A stretch of 64,000 bases of DNA from Thermoprotei archaeon (GCA_003650925.1 QMSP01000004.1:35849-99848); one strand, 5' to 3'. Numbered from the stretch's first letter, positions 1-9,007 are shown. The notes: generated from the letters alone by a model not told the origin. Numbers and translations: made by a program.

Positions 1-1116
1 AGTTAGAGGTACATCAAGGCTAAGTCTATCAAGGGCTCTAATGGCTCTCCTTATGAGGAGACGAGCTAGGTAGCCAGCCCCTACATTGGATGGTACAACA
101 CCATCTCCTAACATGAATACTAACGCTCTTGTGTGATCTGCTAAGATGTATAGGGATTCCATGGGGATTAATACCTGCTCAAGCTCCTTAACATCCATGC
201 CTAGTTTTGATGCTATGAGTAGCCTGAACCTCTCTATTCCGAGTTTCTTTACGTCAAATTTTCCAGCCATTCTAGCAACGCTTAATAGTATCTCACGAGG
301 AGGTTTGGAGATGCCTGCCCTCTCTCTTAATTTCTCGATAATTGAGGGGAATACTGCGTCATAGACTGTAGGTGAGCCTCTACAGAGCCACAGGATCCTC
401 TCGAGTCCATAGCCTGTGTCGACTATTCTGTTTTTCATCTCAACCAATTTGTCGTCGATTACTCTGTAGTGCATGAACACCAAAGTGGCTACTTCAAGAC
501 CTTCAATGAGAACCTCAAAATCTTCTCCAGCATTTCCTCCTCCAGACCACCAGTCCTCTTTGAAGGTAATCTTCTCTGGTGGTATTTTCAGTTCTCTAGT
601 GAAGAAGTTGAAGCAGAGCTCAACAGTTCTGTCAATCCAGTATATGTCTGTTCCTGGATAGTTAAAAGCATGATGTGCCATCATTTCGAATTCTGTGAGG
701 TGCCTGCCACTTCTTCCTACGCTATCTATGTCAGTGAGTCTAATGCAAGGTTGAGATATGGTAAGAGGATTGGCGGGAGGAGGAACTATTCCTTCAGTAA
801 CCCAGGGTTGGAAATCATAGATTGATGCACCAACTAGGTAGACGTCATCTCTCCATCTAGCGACTATGGGATATCTCTTTATCCTGACATGACCCTCCTT
901 TTCCATAAAGCTTAGAAACTTCTCTCTTACATCGCCTAGGGCTATGTCGCGGAGTGGAGTAGGTGGTTTCTCAAGAAATGTGTAGTCTACACAGGGCTGG
1001 TCACCACAGAACTCTCTATCTGGGTCTAAGGTCCAGAAGTATGAGCCACAACTCTTACATTGCTTTCTAATGAAACCAAGCTCTTTGAAGAGGCGTGCTT
1101 CGAGCTTGAGAGGCAT
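1..1116 (-). CDS. alaS: Alanyl-tRNA synthetase, N-terminal 372 residues (runs off the window)
   Basis: This class II synthetase charges tRNA-Ala in the cytoplasm. Only the N-terminal part is present; the frame is open to base 1, so the editing and C-Ala domains lie outside. The start ATG is at 1116 and the protein begins [15 protein letters not shown], as archaeal AlaRS does. A cysteine-rich stretch (CKSCGSYFW) about 20 residues in is the extra archaeal N-terminal zinc segment. Class II signatures follow, including [12 protein letters not shown], the WWSGGGNAG segment and [11 protein letters not shown]. It follows rpl12 in the same direction but has its own TATA-like box at about 1150-1166, so it may be transcribed separately. 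Identity is secure; length and C-terminus cannot be judged. Confidence 0.95.
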   Translation of the reverse strand, partial: MPLKLEARLFKELGFIRKQCKSCGSYFWTLDPDREFCGDQPCVDYTFLEKPPTPLRDIALGDVREKFLSFMEKEGHVRIKRYPIVARWRDDVYLVGASIYDFQPWVTEGIVPPPANPLTISQPCIRLTDIDSVGRSGRHLTEFEMMAHHAFNYPGTDIYWIDRTVELCFNFFTRELKIPPEKITFKEDWWSGGGNAGEDFEVLIEGLEVATLVFMHYRVIDDKLVEMKNRIVDTGYGLERILWLCRGSPTVYDAVFPSIIEKLRERAGISKPPREILLSVARMAGKFDVKKLGIERFRLLIASKLGMDVKELEQVLIPMESLYILADHTRALVFMLGDGVVPSNVGAGYLARLLIRRAIRALDRLSLDVPLT

Positions 1117-1149
1117 GGAGGTACACCTGCACTATGACCTACTTGTCCG

Positions 1150-1166
1150 TACTTATTATAATAGAG
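1150..1166 (-). promoter_or_regulatory. TATA-like promoter of alaS
   Basis: On the minus strand this stretch reads CTATTATAATAAG, an AT-rich archaeal TATA-like box centred about 42 nt before the alaS ATG. This spacing would give a short leader. It is an inference from sequence only. Confidence 0.45.
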
Positions 1167-1198
1167 TGGAACTTATAAGGTGATTAAGTGGAGCTAAA

Positions 1199-1528
1199 CT
1201 AGCCAAAGAGCCCTGCTAGGCCTTCTGCTAATTCTTCTTCCTCTAGCTCCTCTTTCTTCTCCTCTTTCTCTTCTTTCTTTTCTTCAGCTTTGGCTGCTTC
1301 AGCCTCAGCTGGTGCAGCTGCTGGTGCTGGTGCAGCACCTACGGCCATGGGTATAGCGGCTGACTTGATGGCTTCATCTATGTTTACTTCCTTAAGTGCA
1401 GCGACTAGAGCCTTTATCTTTACTTCGTCGATAGCTATTCCAGCAGCCTCTAGCACCTTCCTAACATTCTCCTCATTGATGGGCTTTCCAGCATAATGGA
1501 GTAGGAGGCTGGCATATACATACTCCAT
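1199..1528 (-). CDS. rpl12: Ribosomal stalk protein P1 (L12, archaeal type)
   Basis: This is the archaeal acidic stalk protein that dimerises on L10 and recruits translation GTPases. It begins [15 protein letters not shown], the conserved helical dimerisation domain. An Ala/Pro hinge follows, then a long Lys/Glu-rich tail ending EGLAGLFG, the conserved factor-binding end that the L10 tail here also carries (EGLASLFG). The ATG at 1528 is preferred over an in-frame GTG nine bases upstream because a GGTGA ribosome-binding site sits 5-6 nt before it and the family starts MEY. It is the last ribosomal gene of the L11-L1-L10-L12 cluster and precedes alaS. Length (109 residues) is normal. Confidence 0.95.
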   Translation of the reverse strand: MEYVYASLLLHYAGKPINEENVRKVLEAAGIAIDEVKIKALVAALKEVNIDEAIKSAAIPMAVGAAPAPAAAPAEAEAAKAEEKKEEKEEKKEELEEEELAEGLAGLFG

Positions 1529-1579
1529 ACCCTTCACCTACCCCTTACCTACCTCGAAGAGGTCTCTTAAACCTTTTCC

Positions 1580-2596
1580 TCAGCCAAACAGTGAGGCTAA
1601 ACCCTCCGCTACTTCCTCCTCTTCAGCTTCCTCCTTCTTCTCTTCCTTTTCCTCTTCCTTTTTCTCTGATGGGACTTCTGCAGGCACTTTAGGCCTTTCA
1701 GGTGCAGCAACGCTTATGCCAAGCTCAGGCGCTTTCGATGCTAATATAGAGGCTAGCGCAGTAGCTTCTCCCTGTGCCCTGAGGATAGCGTACTTCAGAG
1801 GTTCTCCTGTCATTATCGGTATGTGAGTGGCTAGGTTGAGTGCCTCAGTATATGCCTTGGTTATCACAAGAGGTAAGGTCTCCTTGGCTGGATATGCTAT
1901 GGCTAAGGCTAGCTTAAGCGCGCTTAGGTGAGCTTCCTCGATATTCTTCTTATACTCCTCTAAGTCAAGTGATAGCTCCTCCTTACTAAGCACTCTTCCC
2001 GCTGTATAAGCTGCTTTTATGTCAAGGCCGACCTTTATGGGTTCTATGCCTAGTCTATTAAGCAAGTCAGCTAGCTCTCTGGGTATTTTCTCTCCCTTCT
2101 TCACAACAAGGGTATCTCTCATGACTACTATGCTGCCTTCTTCAATCCTCACAGGTATCTTGAACTTGCTGAAGGTGCTCATTATGGGTCCTGGAGGTAA
2201 TCCTGTATTGCCAGCGGGGACTACGATATCCTCAGTTGCCACGTCCCCTGGTCTAGCAGGTCTGGGGACTTTATTCTTGTCGAGAAATATCTTTAGCTCA
2301 AAGGGATTCATATTTGTGAAGATGAATATGTTCTGATGATGTAGATGGTCAATGAGCCCTTCTATTCCTCTCTTCTCATTCGCTATCTGCTTGATGGCTA
2401 TCCTCATCAGGGTGTTCTTTGATACTCTGAGGACAGCTTTACCTCTAAGTTTTCTCCTAATCTCATAAAGCTGGCTTGAGCCAATGCCCTCTATGCTAGC
2501 TATGCAGACCGTATTATGTTTCAGCAACAAATCCTTCAGGAGCTTCACTTCTTCTATTTTCCAGGAGGGTACCTTCTTGGCTCTAACTACTGCCAT
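1580..2596 (-). CDS. rpl10: Ribosomal protein L10 (P0, stalk base)
   Basis: P0/L10 anchors the L12 stalk dimers to 23S rRNA. The roughly 338-residue protein has the N-terminal RNA-binding domain (MAVVRAKKVPSWK onward), an internal GNTGLPPGPIMSTF segment typical of archaeal P0, helical L12-binding spines, and a Lys/Glu-rich tail ending EGLASLFG, matching the tail of L12. The start is placed at the ATG at 2596 because GGTGAT lies four bases upstream; the same bases carry the TGA stop of rpl1, so the two genes are translationally coupled. Upstream GTG/ATG codons in frame (2605, 2602) are less well positioned. No anomalies are seen. Confidence 0.95.
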   Translation of the reverse strand: MAVVRAKKVPSWKIEEVKLLKDLLLKHNTVCIASIEGIGSSQLYEIRRKLRGKAVLRVSKNTLMRIAIKQIANEKRGIEGLIDHLHHQNIFIFTNMNPFELKIFLDKNKVPRPARPGDVATEDIVVPAGNTGLPPGPIMSTFSKFKIPVRIEEGSIVVMRDTLVVKKGEKIPRELADLLNRLGIEPIKVGLDIKAAYTAGRVLSKEELSLDLEEYKKNIEEAHLSALKLALAIAYPAKETLPLVITKAYTEALNLATHIPIMTGEPLKYAILRAQGEATALASILASKAPELGISVAAPERPKVPAEVPSEKKEEEKEEKKEEAEEEEVAEGLASLFG

Positions 2597-2601
2597 ATTC
2601 A

Positions 2602-3258
2602 TCACCAGGGATCAACTGGTACTGCAGGTCCCATAGTCAACTTTACATAAACTTTTTCTATGTTCTGAGGAACTCTATATTTCCTTGCCAGCACAGTAAA
2701 CACAGCATCCACGTTTTTCGCTATGTCCATACTATTCATATCCTCAACTCCGACCCTGCACATGACCTGGGGCTGATTCCTTATCCTTATCCTTATTGAC
2801 CTTCGAAGCCTCTCTATTAAAGGTTTGGGATCAGCTGTAGGAGGTATTGGAATAGGCATTTTGCCTCGAGGGCCTAGAATTGGGCCAAAATACCTGCCTA
2901 TCAGCGGCATCAGATCTGCCTCAGCTATGAAGAAATCATATGCTTTAGCCAGCTTCCTAAGAGCTCTCCTATTAGCACCGTACTTCTCTATATCCTCCCT
3001 CTCCAGAACTAGGTCAGCTCCAGCTTCCTTAGCTTTCAATATGAGATCTCCTTTGCCTATAACGCATACTTTCGATAACTTATCCTGTGGAGGACAGGGG
3101 AGTGTAACTATCTCATTTATCCTATTCTCAGGGATCCGTATGTCTACGTCTCTTAGCTTAACTATAAGCTCTACGCTCTGCTTGAATCTCCTTGGTTTAG
3201 CTTCCTTTTTCGCTCTCTCTATGGCATCAGCAACCTTCTTTAGGTTGACTAATGGCAT
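2602..3258 (-). CDS. rpl1: Ribosomal protein L1
   Basis: L1 binds 23S rRNA near the E site and forms the mobile L1 stalk; in archaea it can also repress its own mRNA. The 218-residue protein has the two-domain L1 layout: an N-terminal part with RFKQSVELIVKLRDVDI, the conserved GPILGPRGKMPIPI loop near the middle, and a C-terminal part ending with YVKLTMGPAVPVD. It lies between rpl11 (two-base gap) and rpl10 (overlap). Length and motifs are those of full archaeal L1. A possible L1-binding operator in the mRNA could not be recognised by eye. Confidence 0.96.
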   Translation of the reverse strand: MPLVNLKKVADAIERAKKEAKPRRFKQSVELIVKLRDVDIRIPENRINEIVTLPCPPQDKLSKVCVIGKGDLILKAKEAGADLVLEREDIEKYGANRRALRKLAKAYDFFIAEADLMPLIGRYFGPILGPRGKMPIPIPPTADPKPLIERLRRSIRIRIRNQPQVMCRVGVEDMNSMDIAKNVDAVFTVLARKYRVPQNIEKVYVKLTMGPAVPVDPW

Positions 3259-3260
3259 CC

Positions 3261-3761
3261 CTATTCAGCCCCCTCATATCTTTTTATGAGTTCATCATAC
3301 ACGCCCTGGTCTATAAGTCTTTGCACTTCTCTAGGATCCTTGCCTTCTACAGTGACTCCCATGCTTAAACAAGAACCCAACACTTCCTTGACCGCTGCCT
3401 TTAGCGTTTTCGCAGTCATATCAGGCCACTTAATTTTAGCTATTTTCACCACCTGTTCAATACTAAGGTTGCCCACCAACTTCCTTCTAGGCTCACCAGA
3501 CCCTTTCTCAAGACTGAGCTCTTTGAGAATTAATGCAGTCGTAGAAGGTCTTCCCACCTGAACTTCAAATTCTCTTGTTTCCAAGTCAACTATAACATCC
3601 ACAGGTATCCTCATGCCTTTGAACTCCTTGGTTAGTTCATTTATCTTATTGACTACAGCTAATATGTTAACGCCTAGAGGGCCTAGGCTTGGACCTATGG
3701 GTGGGCCTGGATTAGCTCTACCTCCTTCAACTATAAACCTAAAGGACTTTTTCTTGCCCAT
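3261..3761 (-). CDS. rpl11: Ribosomal protein L11
   Basis: L11 forms the GTPase-associated centre together with 23S rRNA and the L10/L12 stalk. The N-terminal domain has the conserved proline-rich region [19 protein letters not shown], and the C-terminal RNA-binding domain includes [19 protein letters not shown] and [17 protein letters not shown]. The start ATG at 3761 is supported by the [14 protein letters not shown] beginning and a GGGAG motif upstream. The archaeal C-terminal extension ends at YEGAE. Gene order spt5-rpl11-rpl1-rpl10-rpl12 is the usual archaeal one. Confidence 0.96.
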   Translation of the reverse strand: MGKKKSFRFIVEGGRANPGPPIGPSLGPLGVNILAVVNKINELTKEFKGMRIPVDVIVDLETREFEVQVGRPSTTALILKELSLEKGSGEPRRKLVGNLSIEQVVKIAKIKWPDMTAKTLKAAVKEVLGSCLSMGVTVEGKDPREVQRLIDQGVYDELIKRYEGAE

Positions 3762-3802
3762 TAGATCTCCCTCTTAGGAGCACCTAGAGAATTAAACGAA
3801 GG

Positions 3803-4273
3803 CTATTTTTTAGCTTTCTCCAATAGTTTGATGTAGTCAGCACTAACAGTTATAGGCAATGGATAGGGAACTTCTAGAAGTTCAACAGTGACCTCCTGCT
3901 TAGGCCGGTCTATTCGCACAACCTTAGCCTTCATTCCTCTAAAGGGTCCACTCACTATCTCGACTTTATCACCAATGTCCAGATCTTCAATTACTGGCTT
4001 GGGGAAGAGTAGCTTCTCTATATCTGCAAAATTAACCTTACCTTTAACCCTTCCCTTTACGTGTTTTATACCCATTATTGCTCTATCAACGAATTGGGGG
4101 CTAGGAGCTTCTATGAAAACGAATCCTCTTACGCCATCTACCACTAGAATAGACCTGACTGGAATCTTCCTTGCAAAGACTCTGGAGGCTACCAGTAGAG
4201 CAACATTCTTCTCCTGTCCAACGGTAGTTCTCACCGCATATATATTTGATATCATCCTTGCCTCAGAGGACAT
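3803..4273 (-). CDS. spt5: Transcription elongation factor Spt5 (NusG family)
   Basis: Archaeal Spt5 binds RNA polymerase with Spt4 and promotes processive elongation. The protein has an N-terminal NGN domain (NIYAVRTTVGQEKNVALLVASR, then VDGVRGFVFIEAPS) and a C-terminal KOW domain (DIGDKVEIVSGPFRGMKAKV). The ATG at 4273 (MSSEARM) is preferred over in-frame GTG codons upstream because GGTGGTGAT just before it, carrying the secE stop, can serve as the ribosome-binding site. At about 157 residues it has the normal archaeal length. It is immediately downstream of secE, as usual. Confidence 0.95.
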   Translation of the reverse strand: MSSEARMISNIYAVRTTVGQEKNVALLVASRVFARKIPVRSILVVDGVRGFVFIEAPSPQFVDRAIMGIKHVKGRVKGKVNFADIEKLLFPKPVIEDLDIGDKVEIVSGPFRGMKAKVVRIDRPKQEVTVELLEVPYPLPITVSADYIKLLEKAKK

Positions 4274-4275
4274 GA

Positions 4276-4590
4276 TCACCACCACCCAGCCCTCTTACCA
4301 TAGGCATAGGTCATTATCGCTATCACTATGGCTATAGCCAGCATGTACAGAGGAGCCTCGGGGGGCAACGTTATGGTTATTCTGAGCCCCGATAATGTAA
4401 TGGCTAGGAACTCCAATATATATCCATAGGCTCCAATGAGGATTGTCTGAATGAATACAATCCAGAGAGTTAAGAGGAATTCTCTTCTCTCAGGCTTTCT
4501 TGGTCTAAAAGGCAATCTGAAGATTCTTAGAGGAGATCTTGTTCTTCTAGCTCTTGGCCTTTCTCTCAGCTTAGCTCTTCTCCTGGCCAT
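4276..4590 (-). CDS. secE: Preprotein translocase subunit SecE (Sec61 gamma), with an extra membrane segment
   Basis: SecE clamps the SecY channel. The core family pattern is visible at residues about 29-65: RKPERREFLLTLWIVF as the amphipathic helix, then IQTILIGAYGYILEFLAI as the transmembrane helix. The N-terminus has about 28 very basic residues. After the core there is a second hydrophobic segment (LYMLAIAIVIAIMTYAYGK, about residues 80-98) that typical 55-70-residue archaeal SecE proteins lack. Position directly before spt5 supports the call. The AAGGTGA motif abuts the ATG, so the start could lie slightly downstream. Identity rests on the short core plus context. Confidence 0.75.
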   Translation of the reverse strand: MARRRAKLRERPRARRTRSPLRIFRLPFRPRKPERREFLLTLWIVFIQTILIGAYGYILEFLAITLSGLRITITLPPEAPLYMLAIAIVIAIMTYAYGKRAGWW

Positions 4591-4595
4591 TCACC

Positions 4596-5450
4596 TCACC
4601 TTAGAAGTTCCTTGACCTTCATAGTCTTGATACTTCTTTCTCCAAGGAAGTTTAATATCTTTTCTCTATGATGTGCACGTAAACCTTTCCAGTCCAGCAC
4701 GATAGAGGCAAATCTTCCAAGGCTACGCCTAATAGCCTTAATTATCATCTCATACCGGAAGTCGGCTTCAAGGGCATAGCTGGGGATTACATGGGATACT
4801 GCTACATCTGTCTCAAGCGCTATTCTATTGAAGGAGGGTGCGTAATGAGGGCCACCAATTCCTATGATGAAGGGATATTGAACGCCAAGATCGTGATTAT
4901 ACTCCATCAGAACGTCTACAAGAGAATGTATAAGGACATTGGAGGCTTGTTTGTCAGTCCACTCCTCTTCAGTGCTGCCTATCTCGATGAAGATGGCAGG
5001 GCTTTGAAGATAGGGACCATGATGAGTTACTTCCATGCCGAATCTCCATTTTTCAGATAGCTCTCTGATGTTTCTGCTTATTTTAAGCAAAACTTTTTTC
5101 ATGAGAAGGGAGGGACATATGCATATCTCATAGGGCTTTCCACCATAAGGAGAATGAGAAGTCCAGTTCCCAGGAGTATGCACTAAGAGGGAGGGAATCT
5201 TCGCCTCAGATTCATGCCTAGAGAGGAATACATAGTAGTGATTTTCACCCAGCATGCCCAGCTCCTGGTCTATATTATCTAGCTCAAGGAGCTCTCGGCT
5301 GAAGATTATGAGCGTCATAGGACCCCATCTATAGGCCTTGTCCCCTATGGATGTTTGATGTTCTTTGAAAGGATAGGTGTTTAGGAGAGTTTTGAACATG
5401 TTGACAGAGGCTGGATCATCTTTAGATGCCACTAATATGTATCTTGCCAA
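4596..5450 (-). CDS. dtdA: D-aminoacyl-tRNA deacylase (archaeal DtdA/GEK1 type)
   Basis: This enzyme hydrolyses D-amino acids from mischarged tRNAs. Family motifs are visible: a VHTPGNWTSHS segment near residue 92, MEVTHHGPYL near 140, FIEIGSTEEEWTD near 155 and GIGGPHYAPSFNR near 200. Length of about 284 residues fits the archaeal family. A TTG at 5450 is chosen because a GGAGG motif (inside the end of argF) lies about eight bases upstream; another TTG at 5456 is too close to it. The gene overlaps the end of argF and is followed by secE, so it sits inside the translation operon as an accuracy factor. Confidence 0.9.
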   Translation of the reverse strand: MARYILVASKDDPASVNMFKTLLNTYPFKEHQTSIGDKAYRWGPMTLIIFSRELLELDNIDQELGMLGENHYYVFLSRHESEAKIPSLLVHTPGNWTSHSPYGGKPYEICICPSLLMKKVLLKISRNIRELSEKWRFGMEVTHHGPYLQSPAIFIEIGSTEEEWTDKQASNVLIHSLVDVLMEYNHDLGVQYPFIIGIGGPHYAPSFNRIALETDVAVSHVIPSYALEADFRYEMIIKAIRRSLGRFASIVLDWKGLRAHHREKILNFLGERSIKTMKVKELLR

Positions 5451-5452
5451 GC

Positions 5453-6418
5453 TCAATACCTCCTCATGAGGCTCTTTACGCCATCAGGTTTAAGGACATA
5501 CATTAAGACAGCCTCAGCAGAGTATAATCTATTCTCTGCTTGAAGCCACACTATGGAGTGCTCTTCATCATCTATCACGTCAGCCTCAACTTCCTCTCCT
5601 CTTCTACATGGAAGGCAATGCATAAACACATAGTCTCTTTTAGCATTTATCAGAAGCTTTTTGGTAACTCTGTACCTGGGGAGGAATACATTAAGCCTAT
5701 CTTTCCTTTCCCTTTCCTTTCCCATGCTTACAAACACGTCAGTGTATACTACATCAGCCTCTCTAACAGCCTCTTCAGGCGAGTCAGTGATGATCACTTC
5801 ACTTCCACTAGCCTTAGCTCTCCTCTCAGCTTCTCTGATCACATGCTCAGCTGGAGGATACCTTGAGGGACATGCTACGGCGAAGTCCATTCCCACGCTA
5901 GAACATGCTACCATCAATGAATGACATACATTACTGCCTCCATCGCCTATGAATGCTACTTTCAAGCCTTTGAGAGAGCCCTTTACCTCGAGTATTGTCT
6001 GAAGGTCAGATACTGCTTGAAGAGGATGATAGAGATCACTTAGAGCATTGATTACAGGTATACTGCCATGCTTGGCCATCTCGACAAGGTCTTGATGTCT
6101 ATAGACTCTTGCCACTACACACCCTACATATCTCTCAAGGACTTTGATGGTGTCATGTATAGTCTCTCCTCGAGCTAATTGAAGTTCATCCCAACGGAGA
6201 TACAAGGGAACTCCTCCAAGTCTTCTAATGGCAACTTCAAGCGACACTCTTGTCCTAGTTGAGGGCTTTTGAAATATCAACGCAACATGAGCTCCTTTAA
6301 GTAGGTTCATTTCTGAGATGCCCAAGTCATTGTGTAGTGTCTTTATGAGGGAGCTTAAATGCACTACATAATTTATGTCCTCAGGAGCTAGGTCTAGGAG
6401 CGTGAGAAAGTGCTTCAT
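5453..6418 (-). CDS. argF: Ornithine carbamoyltransferase
   Basis: This enzyme joins carbamoyl phosphate to ornithine to give citrulline in arginine biosynthesis. The carbamoyl-phosphate motif STRTR is at about residue 53 (KPSTRTRVSLEVAI), a DLYHPLQAVSDLQT segment is near 127, and the ornithine-pathway motif HCLPCRRGEEV is near 267. The HCLP sequence separates it from aspartate carbamoyltransferase (HPLPR type). The ATG at 6418 (MKHFLTLLDL) follows GGGGTGATG at suitable spacing and is preferred to the upstream GTG/ATG in frame. About 321 residues is a normal length. Its position among translation genes, with no other arg genes nearby, is notable. Confidence 0.93.
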   Translation of the reverse strand: MKHFLTLLDLAPEDINYVVHLSSLIKTLHNDLGISEMNLLKGAHVALIFQKPSTRTRVSLEVAIRRLGGVPLYLRWDELQLARGETIHDTIKVLERYVGCVVARVYRHQDLVEMAKHGSIPVINALSDLYHPLQAVSDLQTILEVKGSLKGLKVAFIGDGGSNVCHSLMVACSSVGMDFAVACPSRYPPAEHVIREAERRAKASGSEVIITDSPEEAVREADVVYTDVFVSMGKERERKDRLNVFLPRYRVTKKLLINAKRDYVFMHCLPCRRGEEVEADVIDDEEHSIVWLQAENRLYSAEAVLMYVLKPDGVKSLMRRY

Positions 6419-6439
6419 ATACATCACCCCTCAATCTAC

Positions 6440-7354
6440 CTATTCTAGCAGTCTATCTATTATCCACCGTGGATTAAAAGGCACTAGATCCTCATATCTC
6501 TGACCGGTTCCTAGAAACAATATAGGCTTCCTGATGGACTTCACTATAGTTATGGCAGCTCCTCCCTTGGCATCAGCATCCACCTTGGTTAACACTATGG
6601 CATCTATTCCAACGTATTCATTAAACTTCATGGCCTGCTCAAGAGCATCATTTCCAGTTAGCGCATCACCTACGAAGACTTTCAGGTCAGGTTCTACTAC
6701 TCTTGCTATCTTGTTGAGTTCCTCCATTAGGTTGACATTGGTCTGCATTCTTCCAGCAGTATCTATCAGTACTACATCAATGCCCCTTGCACGAGCATAC
6801 ATAACTGCATCATAGGCTACAGCAGCAGGATCAGCTCCATACTCATGTCTTATCATCTTAACTCCTAGCCTTTTCGCATGTTCCTCTAACTGCTCTCTAG
6901 CGCCAGCTCTGAAGGTGTCACTACAGGCCAACACTACTGAATATCCCTTCTTGAGGAGAAGGTAGGCTATCTTGGCTATGGTGGTGGTCTTTCCATGGCC
7001 ATTAGGGCCTAGGAAGAGTATCACAAAGGGCTCTCTTCTCCTTCTCTTCTCTTCTATCATCTTAATAAGGTCTATTTCACCTCCTGATTCAAGTAGGCTG
7101 AGGAGAACTTCACGAAGCTTCTCTTTAACGAATTTCCTTATGGCAGCTTTGCTTCTCTCAACCTTAGCCCCTATAAGCTCTTTCTTTAGATGGTCTACTA
7201 TCTCCTCGGCTATGGGAAAAGCTATATCACACGCCACTAGTTCCAGAAGGAGTTCATTCATTATAGGTTCAAGCTTCTTCTCAGTGAGTTCGCTGGTGGA
7301 TATTTTCTCCACTAATGCACTCAAAACCCTTCTAAAGCCTGAGAAAAAGGGCAC
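6440..7354 (-). CDS. ftsY: Signal recognition particle receptor FtsY
   Basis: FtsY is the membrane-associated GTPase that receives SRP-ribosome complexes. The helical N domain (residues 1-95) precedes the G domain with the P-loop GPNGHGKTTT at 116-125, the DTFRAGAREQLEEHA segment, DTAGRMQ (G3), TKVDADAKGG (G4) and GTGQRYEDLVPF at the C-terminal end. The archaeal form is short (304 residues) and lacks a long acidic A domain, as here. It starts with GTG at 7354 after an AGGTGATT ribosome-binding site. It follows prefoldin alpha by six bases, a conserved archaeal pairing. Confidence 0.96.
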   Translation of the reverse strand: MPFFSGFRRVLSALVEKISTSELTEKKLEPIMNELLLELVACDIAFPIAEEIVDHLKKELIGAKVERSKAAIRKFVKEKLREVLLSLLESGGEIDLIKMIEEKRRRREPFVILFLGPNGHGKTTTIAKIAYLLLKKGYSVVLACSDTFRAGAREQLEEHAKRLGVKMIRHEYGADPAAVAYDAVMYARARGIDVVLIDTAGRMQTNVNLMEELNKIARVVEPDLKVFVGDALTGNDALEQAMKFNEYVGIDAIVLTKVDADAKGGAAITIVKSIRKPILFLGTGQRYEDLVPFNPRWIIDRLLE

Positions 7355-7360
7355 GGAAAA

Positions 7361-7798
7361 TCACCTCTGTTCTAGTTCTCCGAGAATTCGCCTTATTTGA
7401 GACTCTATGTGAGTCATCCTACTACTGACTTCACTCATCTGCTGCTGAGTTCTCCTTAAAGCATCATCTACCTCCCCTATACGCTCGTCTATGTACTTTA
7501 TGGCATCATCCACTTTCTTCTCTATAGCATATCTTGCTCCAAGCTGTACTAACACATAGTCAACCTTTCTTACACTAGCCAGGACATATACTCCTCCTCC
7601 TATTGGTACAAGTATTTCATCGCCCTCTGACCTCCTCTTGAGCTCCTCAAGAACTTCCTTGGCAGAGTTCAAGCTCTCCCTGAGTGTTGCTAATGCAGTA
7701 GCTCTGCTTTGTAAAGCTTCAAGCGCCTGCCTTAGATAAGTCAGCTCCTGGGCAAGTCTTTGGGCCTCAAGTTCTCTATCTCTAGCCTCCCTACTCAT
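7361..7798 (-). CDS. pfdA: Prefoldin alpha subunit
   Basis: Prefoldin is a hexameric jellyfish-shaped holdase that hands unfolded proteins to the thermosome. The protein is a long coiled coil (residues about 5-50 and 90-140) around a short beta segment with GDEILVPIGGGVYVLASV, the classical alpha-subunit hairpin pattern. The ATG at 7798 (MSREARDREL) is used because GGAGTGGAGG, which also encodes the end of rpl18a, lies just upstream; the ATG overlaps the L18ae stop (ATGA). About 145 residues is typical. The gene order rpl18a-pfdA-ftsY is conserved in Archaea. Confidence 0.93.
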   Translation of the reverse strand: MSREARDRELEAQRLAQELTYLRQALEALQSRATALATLRESLNSAKEVLEELKRRSEGDEILVPIGGGVYVLASVRKVDYVLVQLGARYAIEKKVDDAIKYIDERIGEVDDALRRTQQQMSEVSSRMTHIESQIRRILGELEQR

Positions 7799-8034
7799 GG
7801 CCTCCACTCCGCAAAGGCTTTAATATAGGGATTTCTCAACTCCTCAGGACTAACTTCTACTACACGCTCTATCTTTATATGATGCCTCTTGAGCTTATGC
7901 CTACTACCTAGCTCTGAGTAGACCTTCTCTATGGCGTGCTCAGGTTTAATGGCTCTGATCTCAATGGCAAACTTCTGCCATGAATCACCGATTCTCATTC
8001 TGCCTTCTACTCTAAAGTTCCTGACCTCACTCAC
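7795..8034 (-). CDS. rpl18a: Ribosomal protein L18ae (LX)
   Basis: This small protein of the large subunit binds near the 5S rRNA region. It reads SEVRNFRVEGRMRIG followed by FAIEIRAIKPEHAIEKVYSE and a C-terminal HHIKIERVVEV, matching the single LX domain of archaeal L18ae (about 75-80 residues). The start is uncertain between GTG codons at 8043 and 8034; AGGTG six bases before 8034 favours the latter, giving VSEVRNF. It overlaps the end of the aIF6 gene and the start of pfdA, so all three are probably translated from one mRNA. Confidence 0.88.
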   Translation of the reverse strand: MSEVRNFRVEGRMRIGDSWQKFAIEIRAIKPEHAIEKVYSELGSRHKLKRHHIKIERVVEVSPEELRNPYIKAFAEWRP

Positions 8035-8719
8035 GTCTACCACCTGCTAGACCAAAGATGGTTTCTATGTGCATCAGCTCTGGACCTGTAGTATCATCAC
8101 CTACAAGTGCACCTTTGCTATTGACAATTAGACCGGCTCGTATATATGGCTTGCCTCTATTCACAGTTCCTACATCAGCGTTCTCAACTTTGAAGAGCTC
8201 GCTTAGCCAGTTTAGCTCCTCTTGTTCAGTTTGAGGATGAACAAGAAGTCCCTTATTGGTTACCACGGCTACGGAGCCCACTACTGTGAAGCCAGCGATC
8301 CTGCCTTTGAACACTTCAACGTCAAGGACATCCTCGATCATCTTAATGACCCCTTTTTCAAACCCTTCATACACTAATGCAGCATGGTCATTGGCTAAAA
8401 TTAGATTACCTATTGCGGTATTTCTGCTGGGAAGAATTTCCACTACTAGGTCTCTCTTGAGGAGGCTCTTGATGAGCTCGTATTCTTCGTCCCTTATGTT
8501 TCTGGGGAGTAGGAGTCCTTTTGAATTACCAGCAACGAAGACGCCTATTATGACTGAATCACACACCTTACAGCGTAGAACATTGACTTCAAGCACCTCG
8601 GACATTAGGCGTTCAAACTTTGAAGGAGCATTCTCAGGGATAAGAGCAAAGAAGTCGTTAGCATAGCAGAAAACTCCTATGCTGGATGTTCCATAAATGG
8701 AAGTCCTCTCAATAGGCAA
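8027..8719 (-). CDS. eif6: Translation initiation factor aIF6
   Basis: aIF6 binds the large subunit near L14 and blocks premature subunit joining. The fold is a pentein of five repeats, seen here as recurring patterns such as SIGVFCYANDFFALIP, VIIGVFVAGNSKGLLLP and TVVGSVAVVTNKGLLVHP. The likely start is TTG at 8719 (LPIERTSIYGTSSIG), because family members begin just before this first beta strand and GGGGG lies about six bases upstream; the longer open frame would run back into rpl31e. The resulting length of about 230 residues suits the family. It lies between rpl31e and rpl18a. Confidence 0.9.
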   Translation of the reverse strand: MPIERTSIYGTSSIGVFCYANDFFALIPENAPSKFERLMSEVLEVNVLRCKVCDSVIIGVFVAGNSKGLLLPRNIRDEEYELIKSLLKRDLVVEILPSRNTAIGNLILANDHAALVYEGFEKGVIKMIEDVLDVEVFKGRIAGFTVVGSVAVVTNKGLLVHPQTEQEELNWLSELFKVENADVGTVNRGKPYIRAGLIVNSKGALVGDDTTGPELMHIETIFGLAGGRRE

Positions 8720-8729
8720 AGAGTACCCC

Positions 8730-8996
8730 CTACTCAGCGAGGCTAACTTTGACTGTACCATCTCTGTACTTCACAACACGCACTCTTATTCTTCGAGGAG
8801 GCTTTTCTCTTCCCCTCTCCCATATCTTCTCATTGACTTCAGGATCTACTATGACATCCTCCGCCTTCATATGTCTCTTGATGAACTCCTTGACGAACCT
8901 TATAGCTCTAGGAGCTCTTTTGGTTCTAGGAGCCTCATAGACCCTTCTAAGAGGTATTGTATATACTCTTTCCATCTCCACTTCTTCCTCACTCAT
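8730..8996 (-). CDS. rpl31e: Ribosomal protein L31e
   Basis: L31e is a large-subunit protein near the exit tunnel. The 88-residue protein has the family core [20 protein letters not shown], then [19 protein letters not shown] and the C-terminal [17 protein letters not shown]. It sits between rpl39e and the aIF6 gene, the standard archaeal order. The start ATG at 8996 yields a slightly acidic leader ([10 protein letters not shown]) common in archaeal L31e. Confidence 0.95.
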   Translation of the reverse strand: MSEEEVEMERVYTIPLRRVYEAPRTKRAPRAIRFVKEFIKRHMKAEDVIVDPEVNEKIWERGREKPPRRIRVRVVKYRDGTVKVSLAE

Positions 8997-9007
8997 GACT
9001 AATCACC

